A DNA stretch of 64,000 nt from Paenibacillus oenotherae (lineage in GTDB: Bacteria; Bacillota; Bacilli; Paenibacillales; Paenibacillaceae). This document shows, one piece after another, positions 16,399 through 24,709 of this stretch. The position numbers and the translations under genes were made by a program. The DNA is taken from assembly GCF_019443105.1 (NCBI RefSeq), contig NZ_JAHZIJ010000015.1:51628-115627 (forward strand). The letters run 5' to 3'. The notes beneath the pieces were generated by a model. The model worked only from the letters and a program-made list of their open reading frames with translations. It was not told where the DNA came from and ran no database searches. The first letter of the stretch is position 1; each line of letters opens with the position of its first letter.

Positions 16399-17946
16399 AT
16401 GACCCCATATCGTGAAATCCTGCGGCTACACAGCCAAGGGATCAGCCAACGTAACATCGCCCTCAGTTGCACCTGCTCGCGCAACACCGTCTCCAAGATT
16501 ATTCAAAGAGCAGAAGAACTAGGAATTGCTTGGCCGTTAGAGATTGAGCTCACTGACGGCGAGTTACGCCAACGTCTCTTTGCCGAGTCAACCCAAATCT
16601 CGAGCCGTAAGTATCCAGATTACGAGTACATCCACAAAGAGATGGCGAAAAGCGGCGTAACGCTTAGTTTGCTTTGGAACGAGTACTGTGAGCAATGTCG
16701 GTCGAGTCAGGAAATTCCGCTTATGTACTCGCAATTCTGCCATCACTACCAGCAGTACACTTTGAAATCGAATGCCACGATGCGAATTCAGCGCAAGCCT
16801 GGTGAACAGATTGAAGTGGACTGGGCGGGCCAAACGGCCTCCATCATCGACCGTGACACCGGCGAGATCGTTACCCTGTATGTATTTGTAGGCGTGCTTT
16901 CCTACAGCCAATACGCCTATGTGGAGGCCTTCCCCTCGCAAGATCAGGAAAGCTGGATTACCGCCCATATCCACATGTATCAAGCTTTCGGCGGCTCTAC
17001 GCGGATCCTCATTCCGGATAACCTGAAGACTGGAGTAGTGAAAGCAACGCGGCATGAGCCTGTCATTAATAAGGTCTATCATGAGATGGCCGAGCATTAC
17101 AACACGGCTGTCATTCCTGCGCGTGTGCGTAAGCCAAAGGACAAGCCGAATGTAGAAGGTTCCGTAGGCGTGGTCTCCACCTGGGTACTCGCCGCACTGC
17201 GTAATCTGCAATGCTTCAGCGCTGCTGAACTAAATCGGGCGATCCGGGAGAAACTCGAAATTTTGAATGTTAAACCGTTTCAGAAAAAAGAGGGGAGCAG
17301 GCGCAGCGTGTTTATGGCAGAAGAAAAGCCCTATCTGCTGGCCTTGCCGGCTACCCCTTATGAGATGGCGGTTTGGAAGACCGCCACGGTCCAATTCAAT
17401 TATCATCTAAGCGTGGAGAAAATGCACTACTCTGTCCCTTATGAATATATTAAGCACCGCGTCAATGTTCGAATGACACGAGCCGTGGTTGAGGTGTTCT
17501 ATCAAAATATCCGGATTTGCTCACATCCACGACTTCACGGGAAACCCGGACAGTACAGTACTGTGGAAGCTCATATGCCGGAGAATCACAAGCGCTTTAT
17601 CCAGTGGAACGGGCAACGATTTATCTCTTGGGCAGAGCAAGTTGGTCCCTACACAAGCAGCACCGTACGGGCCATTCTTAGCTCTCATAAAGTTGAACAG
17701 CAAGGCTACAGAAGCTGCATGGCCCTCCTGAAGCTTGCCGACAAACACGGCGTTAGCCGCTTGGAGGCCGCTTGCGCCAGGGCGCTGTCCTACACGCCAA
17801 GACCAAACTTCCAAAGCATTAAAACGATCCTGACGACAGGACAAGATCGACTTCAAGATCCATCCATCGCAGACGAGACTTCAGCAACTTCTTCTTCCGA
17901 AAGCCACGGCTTTGTCCGCGGCGCGGATTACTACGGGAGGAGCTGA
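16399..17946 (+). CDS. istA: IS21-family transposase IstA
   Basis: The 515-residue transposase has an N-terminal helix-turn-helix (residues about 5-40; ISQRNIALSCTCSRNTVSKI) and an rve/DDE catalytic domain. The acidic residues appear as EVDWAGQTA (first Asp, about 139), LIPDNLKTGV (second Asp, about 205) and the Glu in KPNVEGSVG (about 250). A C-terminal Mu-like beta-barrel follows (HYSVPYEYI). Length is normal. The stop at 17946 is two bases before the istB start at 17949, and AGGAG lies just before it. The copy seems complete and may still be mobile with IstB. Confidence 0.95.
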   Translation: MTPYREILRLHSQGISQRNIALSCTCSRNTVSKIIQRAEELGIAWPLEIELTDGELRQRLFAESTQISSRKYPDYEYIHKEMAKSGVTLSLLWNEYCEQCRSSQEIPLMYSQFCHHYQQYTLKSNATMRIQRKPGEQIEVDWAGQTASIIDRDTGEIVTLYVFVGVLSYSQYAYVEAFPSQDQESWITAHIHMYQAFGGSTRILIPDNLKTGVVKATRHEPVINKVYHEMAEHYNTAVIPARVRKPKDKPNVEGSVGVVSTWVLAALRNLQCFSAAELNRAIREKLEILNVKPFQKKEGSRRSVFMAEEKPYLLALPATPYEMAVWKTATVQFNYHLSVEKMHYSVPYEYIKHRVNVRMTRAVVEVFYQNIRICSHPRLHGKPGQYSTVEAHMPENHKRFIQWNGQRFISWAEQVGPYTSSTVRAILSSHKVEQQGYRSCMALLKLADKHGVSRLEAACARALSYTPRPNFQSIKTILTTGQDRLQDPSIADETSATSSSESHGFVRGADYYGRS

Positions 17947-17948
17947 TC

Positions 17949-18692
17949 ATGGTAAATGAACCGACAGTACGCAAACTGCATGAGATGCGCCTTTCCGCGA
18001 TGGCAGAATCGTTCCAAGCCCAATTGCTGGACCCCGGCTTTCAGGAACTGTCGTTTGAAGAGCGTTTCAGCATGCTAGTGGATCTGGAGTGGTCGAGACG
18101 AAAGAATAATCGGTTGGCCACGTTAATCCGCAAGGCAGACTTCCAACAAACGAAGGCCTGTATAGAAGATGTAGAATATCACGCCGATCCCAAACTGGAT
18201 CGCACGCAGATCCTACGACTGGGGACGGGTGCCTACATTCATGACAAACTAAATATCATCATTATGGGTGCTTCGGGTGCAGGGAAAACCTATCTGGCCT
18301 GTGCGTTTGGAATCGCTGCTTGCCGCAACTTCCTACCCGTTAAATATATTCGCCTGCCTGAGCTGCTAAATGAACTGGCGGTTGCGCGAGGCGAAGGGAT
18401 TTTCGGGCGCGTCATGAAGAGCTACAAGAAAGTGCCGTTGCTCATCCTAGATGAGTGGTTGCTTGTATCACTCAAGGAAAGTGAGGCTCGGGACTTGCTT
18501 GAGATCGTAGAGGCGCGCCATCAAAGCGGCTCCACAATCTTCTGCTCCCAGTTCGCTCCTGGTGGCTGGCATAGCAAAATCGGTGAAAGCACTCTTGCAG
18601 ATGCCATTCTTGACCGCATTGTGCATTCCTCTTACACGATAACGATTGAAGGCACGGATTCCATGCGAAAACGCAAAGGACTAATCAATTAA
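17949..18692 (+). CDS. istB: IS21-family helper ATPase IstB
   Basis: The 247-residue AAA+ protein assists IstA in target selection. It has Walker A GASGAGKTYLA (about residue 108), Walker B LLILDEWLL (about 168) and a sensor region (SGSTIFCSQF). The N-terminal IstB helical domain (MRLSAMAESFQAQL) is present. Length is normal. It follows istA with a two-base gap and precedes the right terminal repeats. Confidence 0.95.
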   Translation: MVNEPTVRKLHEMRLSAMAESFQAQLLDPGFQELSFEERFSMLVDLEWSRRKNNRLATLIRKADFQQTKACIEDVEYHADPKLDRTQILRLGTGAYIHDKLNIIIMGASGAGKTYLACAFGIAACRNFLPVKYIRLPELLNELAVARGEGIFGRVMKSYKKVPLLILDEWLLVSLKESEARDLLEIVEARHQSGSTIFCSQFAPGGWHSKIGESTLADAILDRIVHSSYTITIEGTDSMRKRKGLIN

Positions 18693-18790
18693 TCGCTTGG
18701 GAGCTACCTCCAAACAGGTGGCTCCCCTTACCAGAGAGGTGGCTCATTTTTGCCGGAGGCCTGGCTCACTCACGACCGGAATGGCGGCTC

Positions 18791-18955
18791 TATTTCATCG
18801 AAATATTCAACTGGGGCATCGTTAACAAACAAATTTATCTTGTTGAAGTAAACAGAGATCGTTTCCGAAACGTCTTTTGCAATGGCTTGGTTAGATGCAA
18901 ACAACGTCACCATCACAATAATGCCTAGAATAAAGCCTCGTATTTCGTGCCTCAT
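18791..18955 (-). pseudogene. Metalloprotease, 5' part with signal peptide
   Basis: The ATG at 18955 (AAGAGG upstream) opens MRHEIRGFILGIIVMVTLFA, a typical signal peptide, followed by SNQAIAKD and VYFNKINLFVNDAPVEY. This is the first strand pair of the copper amine oxidase-like domain whose remainder lies at 15109-16250. The IS21 element sits exactly between the two parts. The frame across the gap cannot be rebuilt with certainty because no target duplication is visible. Confidence 0.8.
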
Positions 18956-19065
18956 TTTTTTCCTCTTTTCTGTTTTTAAGTTTGTAAAAAATAACCGCAT
19001 GATGACTCACGCCTTCTTCATTTTCCAGATGACTGCTGTCTTTTGGAGTGCGTGAAAAAAAGGGA

Positions 19066-19098
19066 AGAAAGGCACTCACGCGATTAAAGTGCCTTTCT
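19066..19098. terminator. Terminator upstream of the metalloprotease 5' part
   Basis: AGAAAGGCACT (19066-19076) pairs with AGTGCCTTTCT (19088-19098). It resembles the 15061-15090 hairpin. It would end transcription from the M48 gene before the metalloprotease region. Confidence 0.75.
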
Positions 19099-19175
19099 AA
19101 ATAATAATCATAAAGTTCGTCTGTCTTTTTTTTAAGAATTTTTCATTTTCGCCAATATCGACGATTGCACCATGT

Positions 19176-20153
19176 TCATTCCCCTTGCTTATTGGCTTTC
19201 ATCTTCTTATTGACATAATTAAGGCGTCTTTTGATTGATGGATGTGTCGAGAAAATATCAAGAAACCTTTCAGGGCCGATGAAGTTCATTGTCGCTGTCT
19301 GTGGATGAATTGTCGGTTGAATATTTCCTCTCAGGAACTCTAAACAATGAATCATTGAATCTTTACCCACAAGTTTTGCGGATAATAAATCGGCTCTAAA
19401 TTCCCGTCTTCTGGAATGTGCAAGAACAATAAGCTTTGTGGTACTGAAAATTATGAAATCCAAAATAACCGTCATAATAAATGAAAGAATGGCACCAATC
19501 CATGCATAGTCAACATTTCTAAGAAACCAATTTGCGAACCAGATAAGAACACGAAGAGGGATTGAAAGTACAAACAAAAGAGAAGATACGAATCCATGAA
19601 TCAGAATGGATGCGGTCATATCGCCATTGGCTATATGGGCAAGTTCGTGTCCGATTGTTGCAACTATTGACTCATCACTTTCTTCTTCCATTGATCTCGA
19701 TGTAAATGAAATCAAGCCTTTATTTCTGGATGGACCTGTAGCAAATGCATTCATACATTCATCATAATGTACGCCAAGCTGCGGAACCTTCTTGATCTTT
19801 AATTTCTTGCACAATAAAACGGTGATCGTATATATTTTTTCTTCTCTTTCGCTTTTCGATAGATTTACGCCATCAGCTACTCCGAACAAACGAATTCTCA
19901 ATTGTTTCTTGATTCGAATCCTCGAAGTCCACAGGAATATGATGGAGCAAATAAGTTGAAATGCAATAATTGCTGGAAGAACTGCCACAGCAGCTCCTAC
20001 AGTAATAGCAGAAATCGTTGCAAGCATGAAGATTGCTATCCACATCAAAGTATGAATAAACCGAATCCGGCCTTTTCCATGCTTCACAGTTATGCCATCA
20101 GCAACTTCCTGCTCTAGTTTGCTTATGAAATAGTCGAAATTTCTAATGATCAT
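19176..20153 (-). CDS. M48-family membrane metalloprotease (HtpX-like)
   Basis: The 325-residue integral membrane protease has two N-terminal membrane segments (about 33-80), then the zinc site HELAHIANGD (HExxH, about residue 169), two further hydrophobic segments (about 180-245) and the downstream zinc-ligand Glu in RREFRADLLSAKL. A typical C-terminal HPSIKRRLNYV segment is present. M48 proteases of this type degrade misfolded membrane proteins. It follows the DUF697-like gene by 35 bases, so the two are likely one transcript. The island location and this partnership suggest an accessory role, which is unknown. Confidence 0.85.
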   Translation of the reverse strand: MIIRNFDYFISKLEQEVADGITVKHGKGRIRFIHTLMWIAIFMLATISAITVGAAVAVLPAIIAFQLICSIIFLWTSRIRIKKQLRIRLFGVADGVNLSKSEREEKIYTITVLLCKKLKIKKVPQLGVHYDECMNAFATGPSRNKGLISFTSRSMEEESDESIVATIGHELAHIANGDMTASILIHGFVSSLLFVLSIPLRVLIWFANWFLRNVDYAWIGAILSFIMTVILDFIIFSTTKLIVLAHSRRREFRADLLSAKLVGKDSMIHCLEFLRGNIQPTIHPQTATMNFIGPERFLDIFSTHPSIKRRLNYVNKKMKANKQGE

Positions 20154-20188
20154 CTTCTCCCTTCATAAATTATGAATAACGATCTTTC

Positions 20189-20653
20189 TTACGTTTCGAT
20201 CATCCGCTTGCACACGATATAACACTCATCAATGTGTGAATTGCCCAAGTATTTCATAGCCCCAAAACTTACTCCGGCAGAAAGGGCTTGTCCAATGAGT
20301 GGAATGTACTTAGCGACTTGCTTAACCGACACGCGAACCCCTATCTTTTTAAGCAATTTTATAATCAGTTCCTTTGTTATTACCTTGCCGATTAGTTCGC
20401 TTCCGATGGAGGTGATTATGACGAAAAATTTTGCTTTTGTGGCTGAATCCAGATGTTCAATCTGCTCTGGACTTAATCCGAATTTCCGATTAATTGCTGG
20501 GACAAGTTCCAGCATTATTGCAATGTCTGCTGCTGTATCGACTCCCGGTAGCGGAACAACTGCTGTTGCGGCAGATACACTTGCCCGCCGATTCACCATG
20601 GATTTACATTCCTCACGAATCTTATCTAATTCATCAATCGTTTTCGGAATCAT
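20189..20653 (-). CDS. DUF697/YcjF-like small membrane-associated protein
   Basis: A 154-residue protein with the family's RRASVSAATAVVPLPGVD then ADIAIMLELVPAINRKFGLS segments and a C-terminal hydrophobic stretch (YIPLIGQALSAGVSFGAM). DUF697 domains are often fused to or paired with GTPases; here the partner is the M48 protease gene 35 bases downstream. The ATG at 20653 is preceded by AGGAAAGAGAG. Divergent from the XRE regulator gene. Function unknown. Confidence 0.7.
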   Translation of the reverse strand: MIPKTIDELDKIREECKSMVNRRASVSAATAVVPLPGVDTAADIAIMLELVPAINRKFGLSPEQIEHLDSATKAKFFVIITSIGSELIGKVITKELIIKLLKKIGVRVSVKQVAKYIPLIGQALSAGVSFGAMKYLGNSHIDECYIVCKRMIET

Positions 20654-20908
20654 TGGTTAACTCTCTTTCCTGGCATTAGCCGAACTGAACACATCGTACA
20701 TTAATCCACGACTACAGAATGTAGTTCACTCCCTTCGCTCTTAGAGGCAACTGTTGGATTTAATCCATGATGCCTATCGTTCCTATGACATTTGAACTAA
20801 ACGTAATAAGTATAGCTCAATTGAAACTATTGGTAAATATTTTGAAACTATTAGTTCGTTATATGTTCCCTTGAAATTATCTACTGTTAAGTAGTGGAGG
20901 GATGTGTA

Positions 20909-21247
20909 ATGGATTATCGCTTACTCGGCGCTCGATTGCGCCAAGAAAGGCTAAAGCACGATTGGACACAGGAAGCTCTGGCGGAGAAAATTGAGGTTTC
21001 TCATGCATATATTGGACAGATTGAAAGAGGCGAGAGGTCACTCACTTTAGATACCCTTGTTCGACTTGCCAACCAACTGGGCGTTACAGTTGACGATCTG
21101 CTTCAAGAAGCCATTGAGAAAAGTAACGAGCATTACGTCAATAAAATCAAACGGATGGTATTGAATCGTCCCGAATCGGAGCAACAAATGGCTCTGGACA
21201 TGTTGACCGTAATGTTTTCACATCTTGATAAGCGTTCCTCGAATTGA
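20909..21247 (+). CDS. XRE-family transcriptional regulator
   Basis: The 112-residue protein has an N-terminal HTH_3 domain (LGARLRQERLKHDWTQEALA then HAYIGQIERGERSLTLDTLVRLANQLGV, shown in parts) and a helical C-terminal tail. The ATG at 20909 has GGAGG eight bases upstream; a GTG at 20894 would lie before that site. It is divergent from the DUF697-M48 operon across 255 bp, which likely holds its operator, and faces radC. It probably governs island genes, as such regulators do in Paenibacillus and Bacillus elements. Confidence 0.85.
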   Translation: MDYRLLGARLRQERLKHDWTQEALAEKIEVSHAYIGQIERGERSLTLDTLVRLANQLGVTVDDLLQEAIEKSNEHYVNKIKRMVLNRPESEQQMALDMLTVMFSHLDKRSSN

Positions 21248-21261
21248 AGTCGGGTCGCAAG

Positions 21262-21885
21262 TTATACTTTTTCTATATCCATTAAACCTTTTTCTCTAAT
21301 ACTGACATAGCTATGCCCTGCAATGATGACGTGATCGAGTACTTCTATGCCAATAAGCTGTCCAACGCTGACAAGCTGTTTTGTGATTTGAATATCCTCG
21401 GGACTAGGTTCAGGATTGCCGCTCGGATGATTATGGCAGCAGATGACAGAGGCGCTGTTTCGCTTAATGGCGGCTCTGAATACTTCTCTTGGATGAACTA
21501 ACGTAGCATTCAAGGTTCCAATTGATATTACTTCTTTCGCAATGATATGATTTTTGGTATTTAGAAACAGACAGACGAACAGCTCTTTTGATGCGTATCT
21601 CATGTCGAATTCCATTAGAGAAAACACATCACTTGGAGAACGAATAATAATTGGCTCAGGTGAAGGAGCAGTAAATTCTTGTACAAGCTGAACAGCGGCG
21701 ACAATTTGCTTCGCTTTTGATACACCAATGCCCTTTATATTCAGAAGTTCTTGCTCGGTTACGTCAACTAAAGATACTGGATTGGGGTAACGATCAATCA
21801 GTTCGTTGATCAAATAGCTGTCGGCGTTTTCTCTTAATGTACTTGCAAGCAATTGTTTATAAGTTTGTTTTTTTGCAATGATCAT
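21262..21885 (-). CDS. radC: RadC-family JAB-domain protein
   Basis: The 207-residue protein has N-terminal helix-hairpin-helix motifs (LLNIKGIGVSKAKQIVAAV, about 48-66) and a C-terminal JAB/MPN metal-binding domain with CCHNHPSGNPEPSPED and the following LLDHVI-type strand. RadC proteins are frequent on mobile elements; a role in DNA repair was proposed and later doubted. It is convergent with the XRE gene. A hairpin with a T-tract on this strand (21923-21954) lies 40 bases upstream of its start. A related truncated copy lies at 59566-59790. Confidence 0.9.
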   Translation of the reverse strand: MIIAKKQTYKQLLASTLRENADSYLINELIDRYPNPVSLVDVTEQELLNIKGIGVSKAKQIVAAVQLVQEFTAPSPEPIIIRSPSDVFSLMEFDMRYASKELFVCLFLNTKNHIIAKEVISIGTLNATLVHPREVFRAAIKRNSASVICCHNHPSGNPEPSPEDIQITKQLVSVGQLIGIEVLDHVIIAGHSYVSIREKGLMDIEKV

Positions 21886-22599
21886 ATAATCATGCCTCCA
21901 AATCGATAAATTGAGAAAAATAAAAGGAGTAGAAGCTACTGGCTTCTACTCCTAGTTGTACTGTTCGATTTCAAAGAAGTCAAAATCCTCGATTTTTCTG
22001 CTAAAGTTCAATAAACAACCATCCCCTTAAGTAATTTTGTGTAAGCCACAAGATTTAACTCGCTGAATCCAAAACATGAATTCTATTGATTCAAGTTAAT
22101 AATATATAATTCAATCTGGAAGGTTTTTCACTTTCCCTAATATTGTTCAAGTTAACGTAACATGTCTAATGGGACGTTTCAGCAAATTAATTTAATCGCA
22201 TTCTCAGCTGGGCGACTATACTCATATGAGAATGGTTTTTTACACTATTTGATCTTTTTCGAGTTTCCATAAATACCAAAATTAAAGAGGGGTTCAAAGA
22301 CCTATGTCGAATATACTGTTAGGATGGTTTTCACTCAAATAATTGATTCTTAAGTCATGTGAGTTCCTGATAGTGTTCAATCTTTACTTGGTGTCCATTT
22401 GCCTGTAGATTGAGATTCCATGTTCATAATAGACGACTTATTGTTCGAATGTGATCGCAGAAAATCCGTCGAGTTGATTACTATGTTATAAATTCGAGTC
22501 ACTGGTAAATATCGCAAAGGATTTTAGAAAAGTGAAATTTAGGTATGTTGCTTTTTGCTAGCTTTAGTCATAGAAGTGTGCGTAGAGGGAGGAACCTGA
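21886..22599. other. Long non-coding stretch between radC and the Lamassu-like operon
   Basis: These 714 bases contain no gene that I can support. A strong hairpin is at 21923-21954. The rest is AT-rich without clear repeats. The promoter of the 22600 operon should lie in the last 150 bases, but I could not place its boxes confidently. Confidence 0.5.
21923..21954 (-). terminator. Leader hairpin upstream of radC
   Basis: AGGAGTAGAAGC pairs with GCTTCTACTCCT around a short loop. On the minus strand it is followed by TTTTATTTTT, giving a terminator shape ahead of radC. It may stop transcription entering from the right or act as an attenuator. Confidence 0.6.
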
Positions 22600-24114
22600 A
22601 TGACTCGAAATACTGATGTGCCGGCCAGTTTGGCAGGTTATTTTTATCAACTTCTTGTTGCTACAAGAGAATTATTACGGATAAATGCGGATCAAAACTC
22701 CAATCTAACCGATGGTGTTGGAGTAGAGCGAGGCTCTGACATTCGTGTTTTTAAACAAGAGGGGTTATGTATTGAAACAAAATTTTATAAGAACAAGCAA
22801 TTTACCAAACAACATCAAACAATTCGGCACACAATATACAATTTCTATCATCACTATAAAAATACACTGGTAGGCAGCCGCAACAATCAATATTTATACC
22901 TGACAAATGTCCCCATATCGCAAGCCGATTCAGATTTTTTTAGGAATTGGCCATCGATAGGTCAGCAACTAGATGAGACTTATAGACGATTTATCCTTGA
23001 CTGTGTAGTAGAGGAGTCAATCAACAGTGAAGAACCATATAAAACAAATTATGCGCTACATAAAGCGACTATAGGAGCAAATCTTAAGGAACCTTATTAC
23101 AAACAGAAGCTATTTGAGGCAATTCGTCAAGATCAAATGCTTTACAATCAATACTGTGAAATTATTGATGATAACAGTTTAGATCATTTTATTCAATCCT
23201 TAAGGTTTCAGTTTGCGGATCAGCATGTAAGTAAATTGGAGACTATTCAAACCATAAAGACTGAAGCAGTGTCATTGTTACAATCGAGTACCAATGGAAA
23301 TGCTCTAAGTGAGGGCGATTGTGAGAAGGTTATTCTTCATATTATTGATTGCTTATTTGACACAGTAATACGGGGGAATTCTTCTTATGTTAAAATCTCA
23401 GACTTGCATACGATTATTATTAATCATCAAACTCATCAAAGAAAGTATTTAATGTCTGTTAAGCTTCAAGAAGCAATTGATGCTGTCGAAGATGAGATCC
23501 GAATACTTACGGATTTTGTTAATAACGACTACACAGGTTCTAAAGCAGATGAGATTGTGTTTGCGTTTCATGAACTAACGGAAAAACTATTTTCGACTTT
23601 GGAAAACGAGCAGAGGGATTTGGAGGAGCTTTTACATACGTTTTCCATTCGTAATTATGGGCATTCTGTTACACAAGTAACTGCTCTTTTAAGATCCATG
23701 AGTATTCTGGCTGTGTTTTTGCAACGCGATCCTTCGACTATTCAAGTATCTGACAAGCCGGGAATTGTAAATTTTCGATTGAGTGAAGATGAACCTTATA
23801 TTCTTAAAGATGCAAGCATATTTATGAATAATCGCCAAATAATCACGCAGTTTGTAAGACAGACGCTGGACCATGTTAAGGATTTGGATTTTGGTATGCA
23901 GGTTGTTTTTGGTACTCATATGCAGCCCTGCAAAGAAAGTAAAGAAATAATTAAAAACATGGTGATGAATATTGCAGAAGTTGCAAGGAACGATGAATAT
24001 CACGAACTTTATGGAAACTTGCTGTATAAATGTACAAAGTGTCTTATTCCCCAAGAAGACGATAGTTGTATGTATGCAGATGTATGCAAATTTATTGATG
24101 GGGTGTGCACATGA
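22600..24114 (+). CDS. Lamassu LmuA-like effector with PD-(D/E)xK (Cap4-like) nuclease
   Basis: The 504-residue first gene of a three-gene operon ending in an SMC-like ATPase. The N-terminus (SLAGYFYQLL, then VGVERGSDIRVFKQ and CIETKFY) resembles the Cap4/DUF4297 double-strand DNA endonuclease: E43, D47, E59 and K61 fit a PD-(D/E)xK active site. A long helical middle follows. The extreme C-terminus has Cys478, Cys481, Cys490, Cys496 and Cys503, a possible zinc site. In Lamassu systems LmuA is the toxic effector held inactive by LmuB/LmuC. The same layout has been described as ABC-3C. The stop overlaps the next start (ATGA). The system name is inference from domain order. Confidence 0.7.
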   Translation: MTRNTDVPASLAGYFYQLLVATRELLRINADQNSNLTDGVGVERGSDIRVFKQEGLCIETKFYKNKQFTKQHQTIRHTIYNFYHHYKNTLVGSRNNQYLYLTNVPISQADSDFFRNWPSIGQQLDETYRRFILDCVVEESINSEEPYKTNYALHKATIGANLKEPYYKQKLFEAIRQDQMLYNQYCEIIDDNSLDHFIQSLRFQFADQHVSKLETIQTIKTEAVSLLQSSTNGNALSEGDCEKVILHIIDCLFDTVIRGNSSYVKISDLHTIIINHQTHQRKYLMSVKLQEAIDAVEDEIRILTDFVNNDYTGSKADEIVFAFHELTEKLFSTLENEQRDLEELLHTFSIRNYGHSVTQVTALLRSMSILAVFLQRDPSTIQVSDKPGIVNFRLSEDEPYILKDASIFMNNRQIITQFVRQTLDHVKDLDFGMQVVFGTHMQPCKESKEIIKNMVMNIAEVARNDEYHELYGNLLYKCTKCLIPQEDDSCMYADVCKFIDGVCT

Positions 24115-24692
24115 AAGAAATAATAGAAAAGTTGGATTTGCCATTTGTAGAATCAAAGGTCAGCGAATGTGATTTTTCAATAATAAATATTCGGGATGAT
24201 AAGCTTGTTTTTATTGTTGAAATTCTTGAAATAAATCAACTTCACGATTTTGTATCATTGTTACCTGAAGCAAAGGAAAAATTGTTGACTGTTGTAAGAA
24301 ATCAGAGTCGAAATGCTTTTACGAATGTTAGTTTGCCCGCTTTTCTCTGGGATTTATATGTAGTAGCCTTACACGATATCAATAAGAGTGAGCCATTTGA
24401 TGAAACAGAAATAACAATGATCGAAAGAGATAGGTTTGTCGCAAGAAAAATAATCGTAGAATTTTCTTCTCAAGAAGAAGCGATAAAACTGATTAACCAA
24501 CAGTTGCGTCCAGAAAAGGATTTAGATATTTTATTGGCTGAATACGAGCAAGATAAGACATGGCAAGACTCTTTGATTACTCAGGTTTATGAAACTGTTG
24601 AGCCGGACCAAGAGTTTATAGTTCAAAGAAGTGTTAATCAAATCATTGGATATCTAGATAAAATCGAAAGTGTTAAAAATGCTAATGAATAA
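24111..24692 (+). CDS. Lamassu LmuC-like/ABC-3C middle component
   Basis: A 193-residue protein without a catalytic motif. The segment MIERDRFVARKIIVEFSSQ resembles the conserved IExDxxxxRKxV strand of ABC-3C middle components, as I recall them. The ATG at 24111 overlaps the upstream stop (ATGA); a GTG at 24105 is less likely. The next gene starts 18 bases after its stop. In such systems the small middle subunit bridges effector and SMC ATPase. Identity rests on size, position and the one segment. Confidence 0.6.
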   Translation: MKEIIEKLDLPFVESKVSECDFSIINIRDDKLVFIVEILEINQLHDFVSLLPEAKEKLLTVVRNQSRNAFTNVSLPAFLWDLYVVALHDINKSEPFDETEITMIERDRFVARKIIVEFSSQEEAIKLINQQLRPEKDLDILLAEYEQDKTWQDSLITQVYETVEPDQEFIVQRSVNQIIGYLDKIESVKNANE

Positions 24693-24709
24693 TCAAAGGG
24701 GAGAGAACG

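Larger units (their letters stand above)
16251..18790 (+). mobile_element. IS21-family insertion sequence
   Basis: About 2.54 kb with istA and istB. Both ends begin GAGCC with related outer sequence (TTCCGGT) and hold several internal GAGCCAC repeats, as expected for IS21-type transposase binding ends. It splits the metalloprotease gene. I see no convincing target duplication, so the exact ends may be off by a few bases. Confidence 0.85.
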
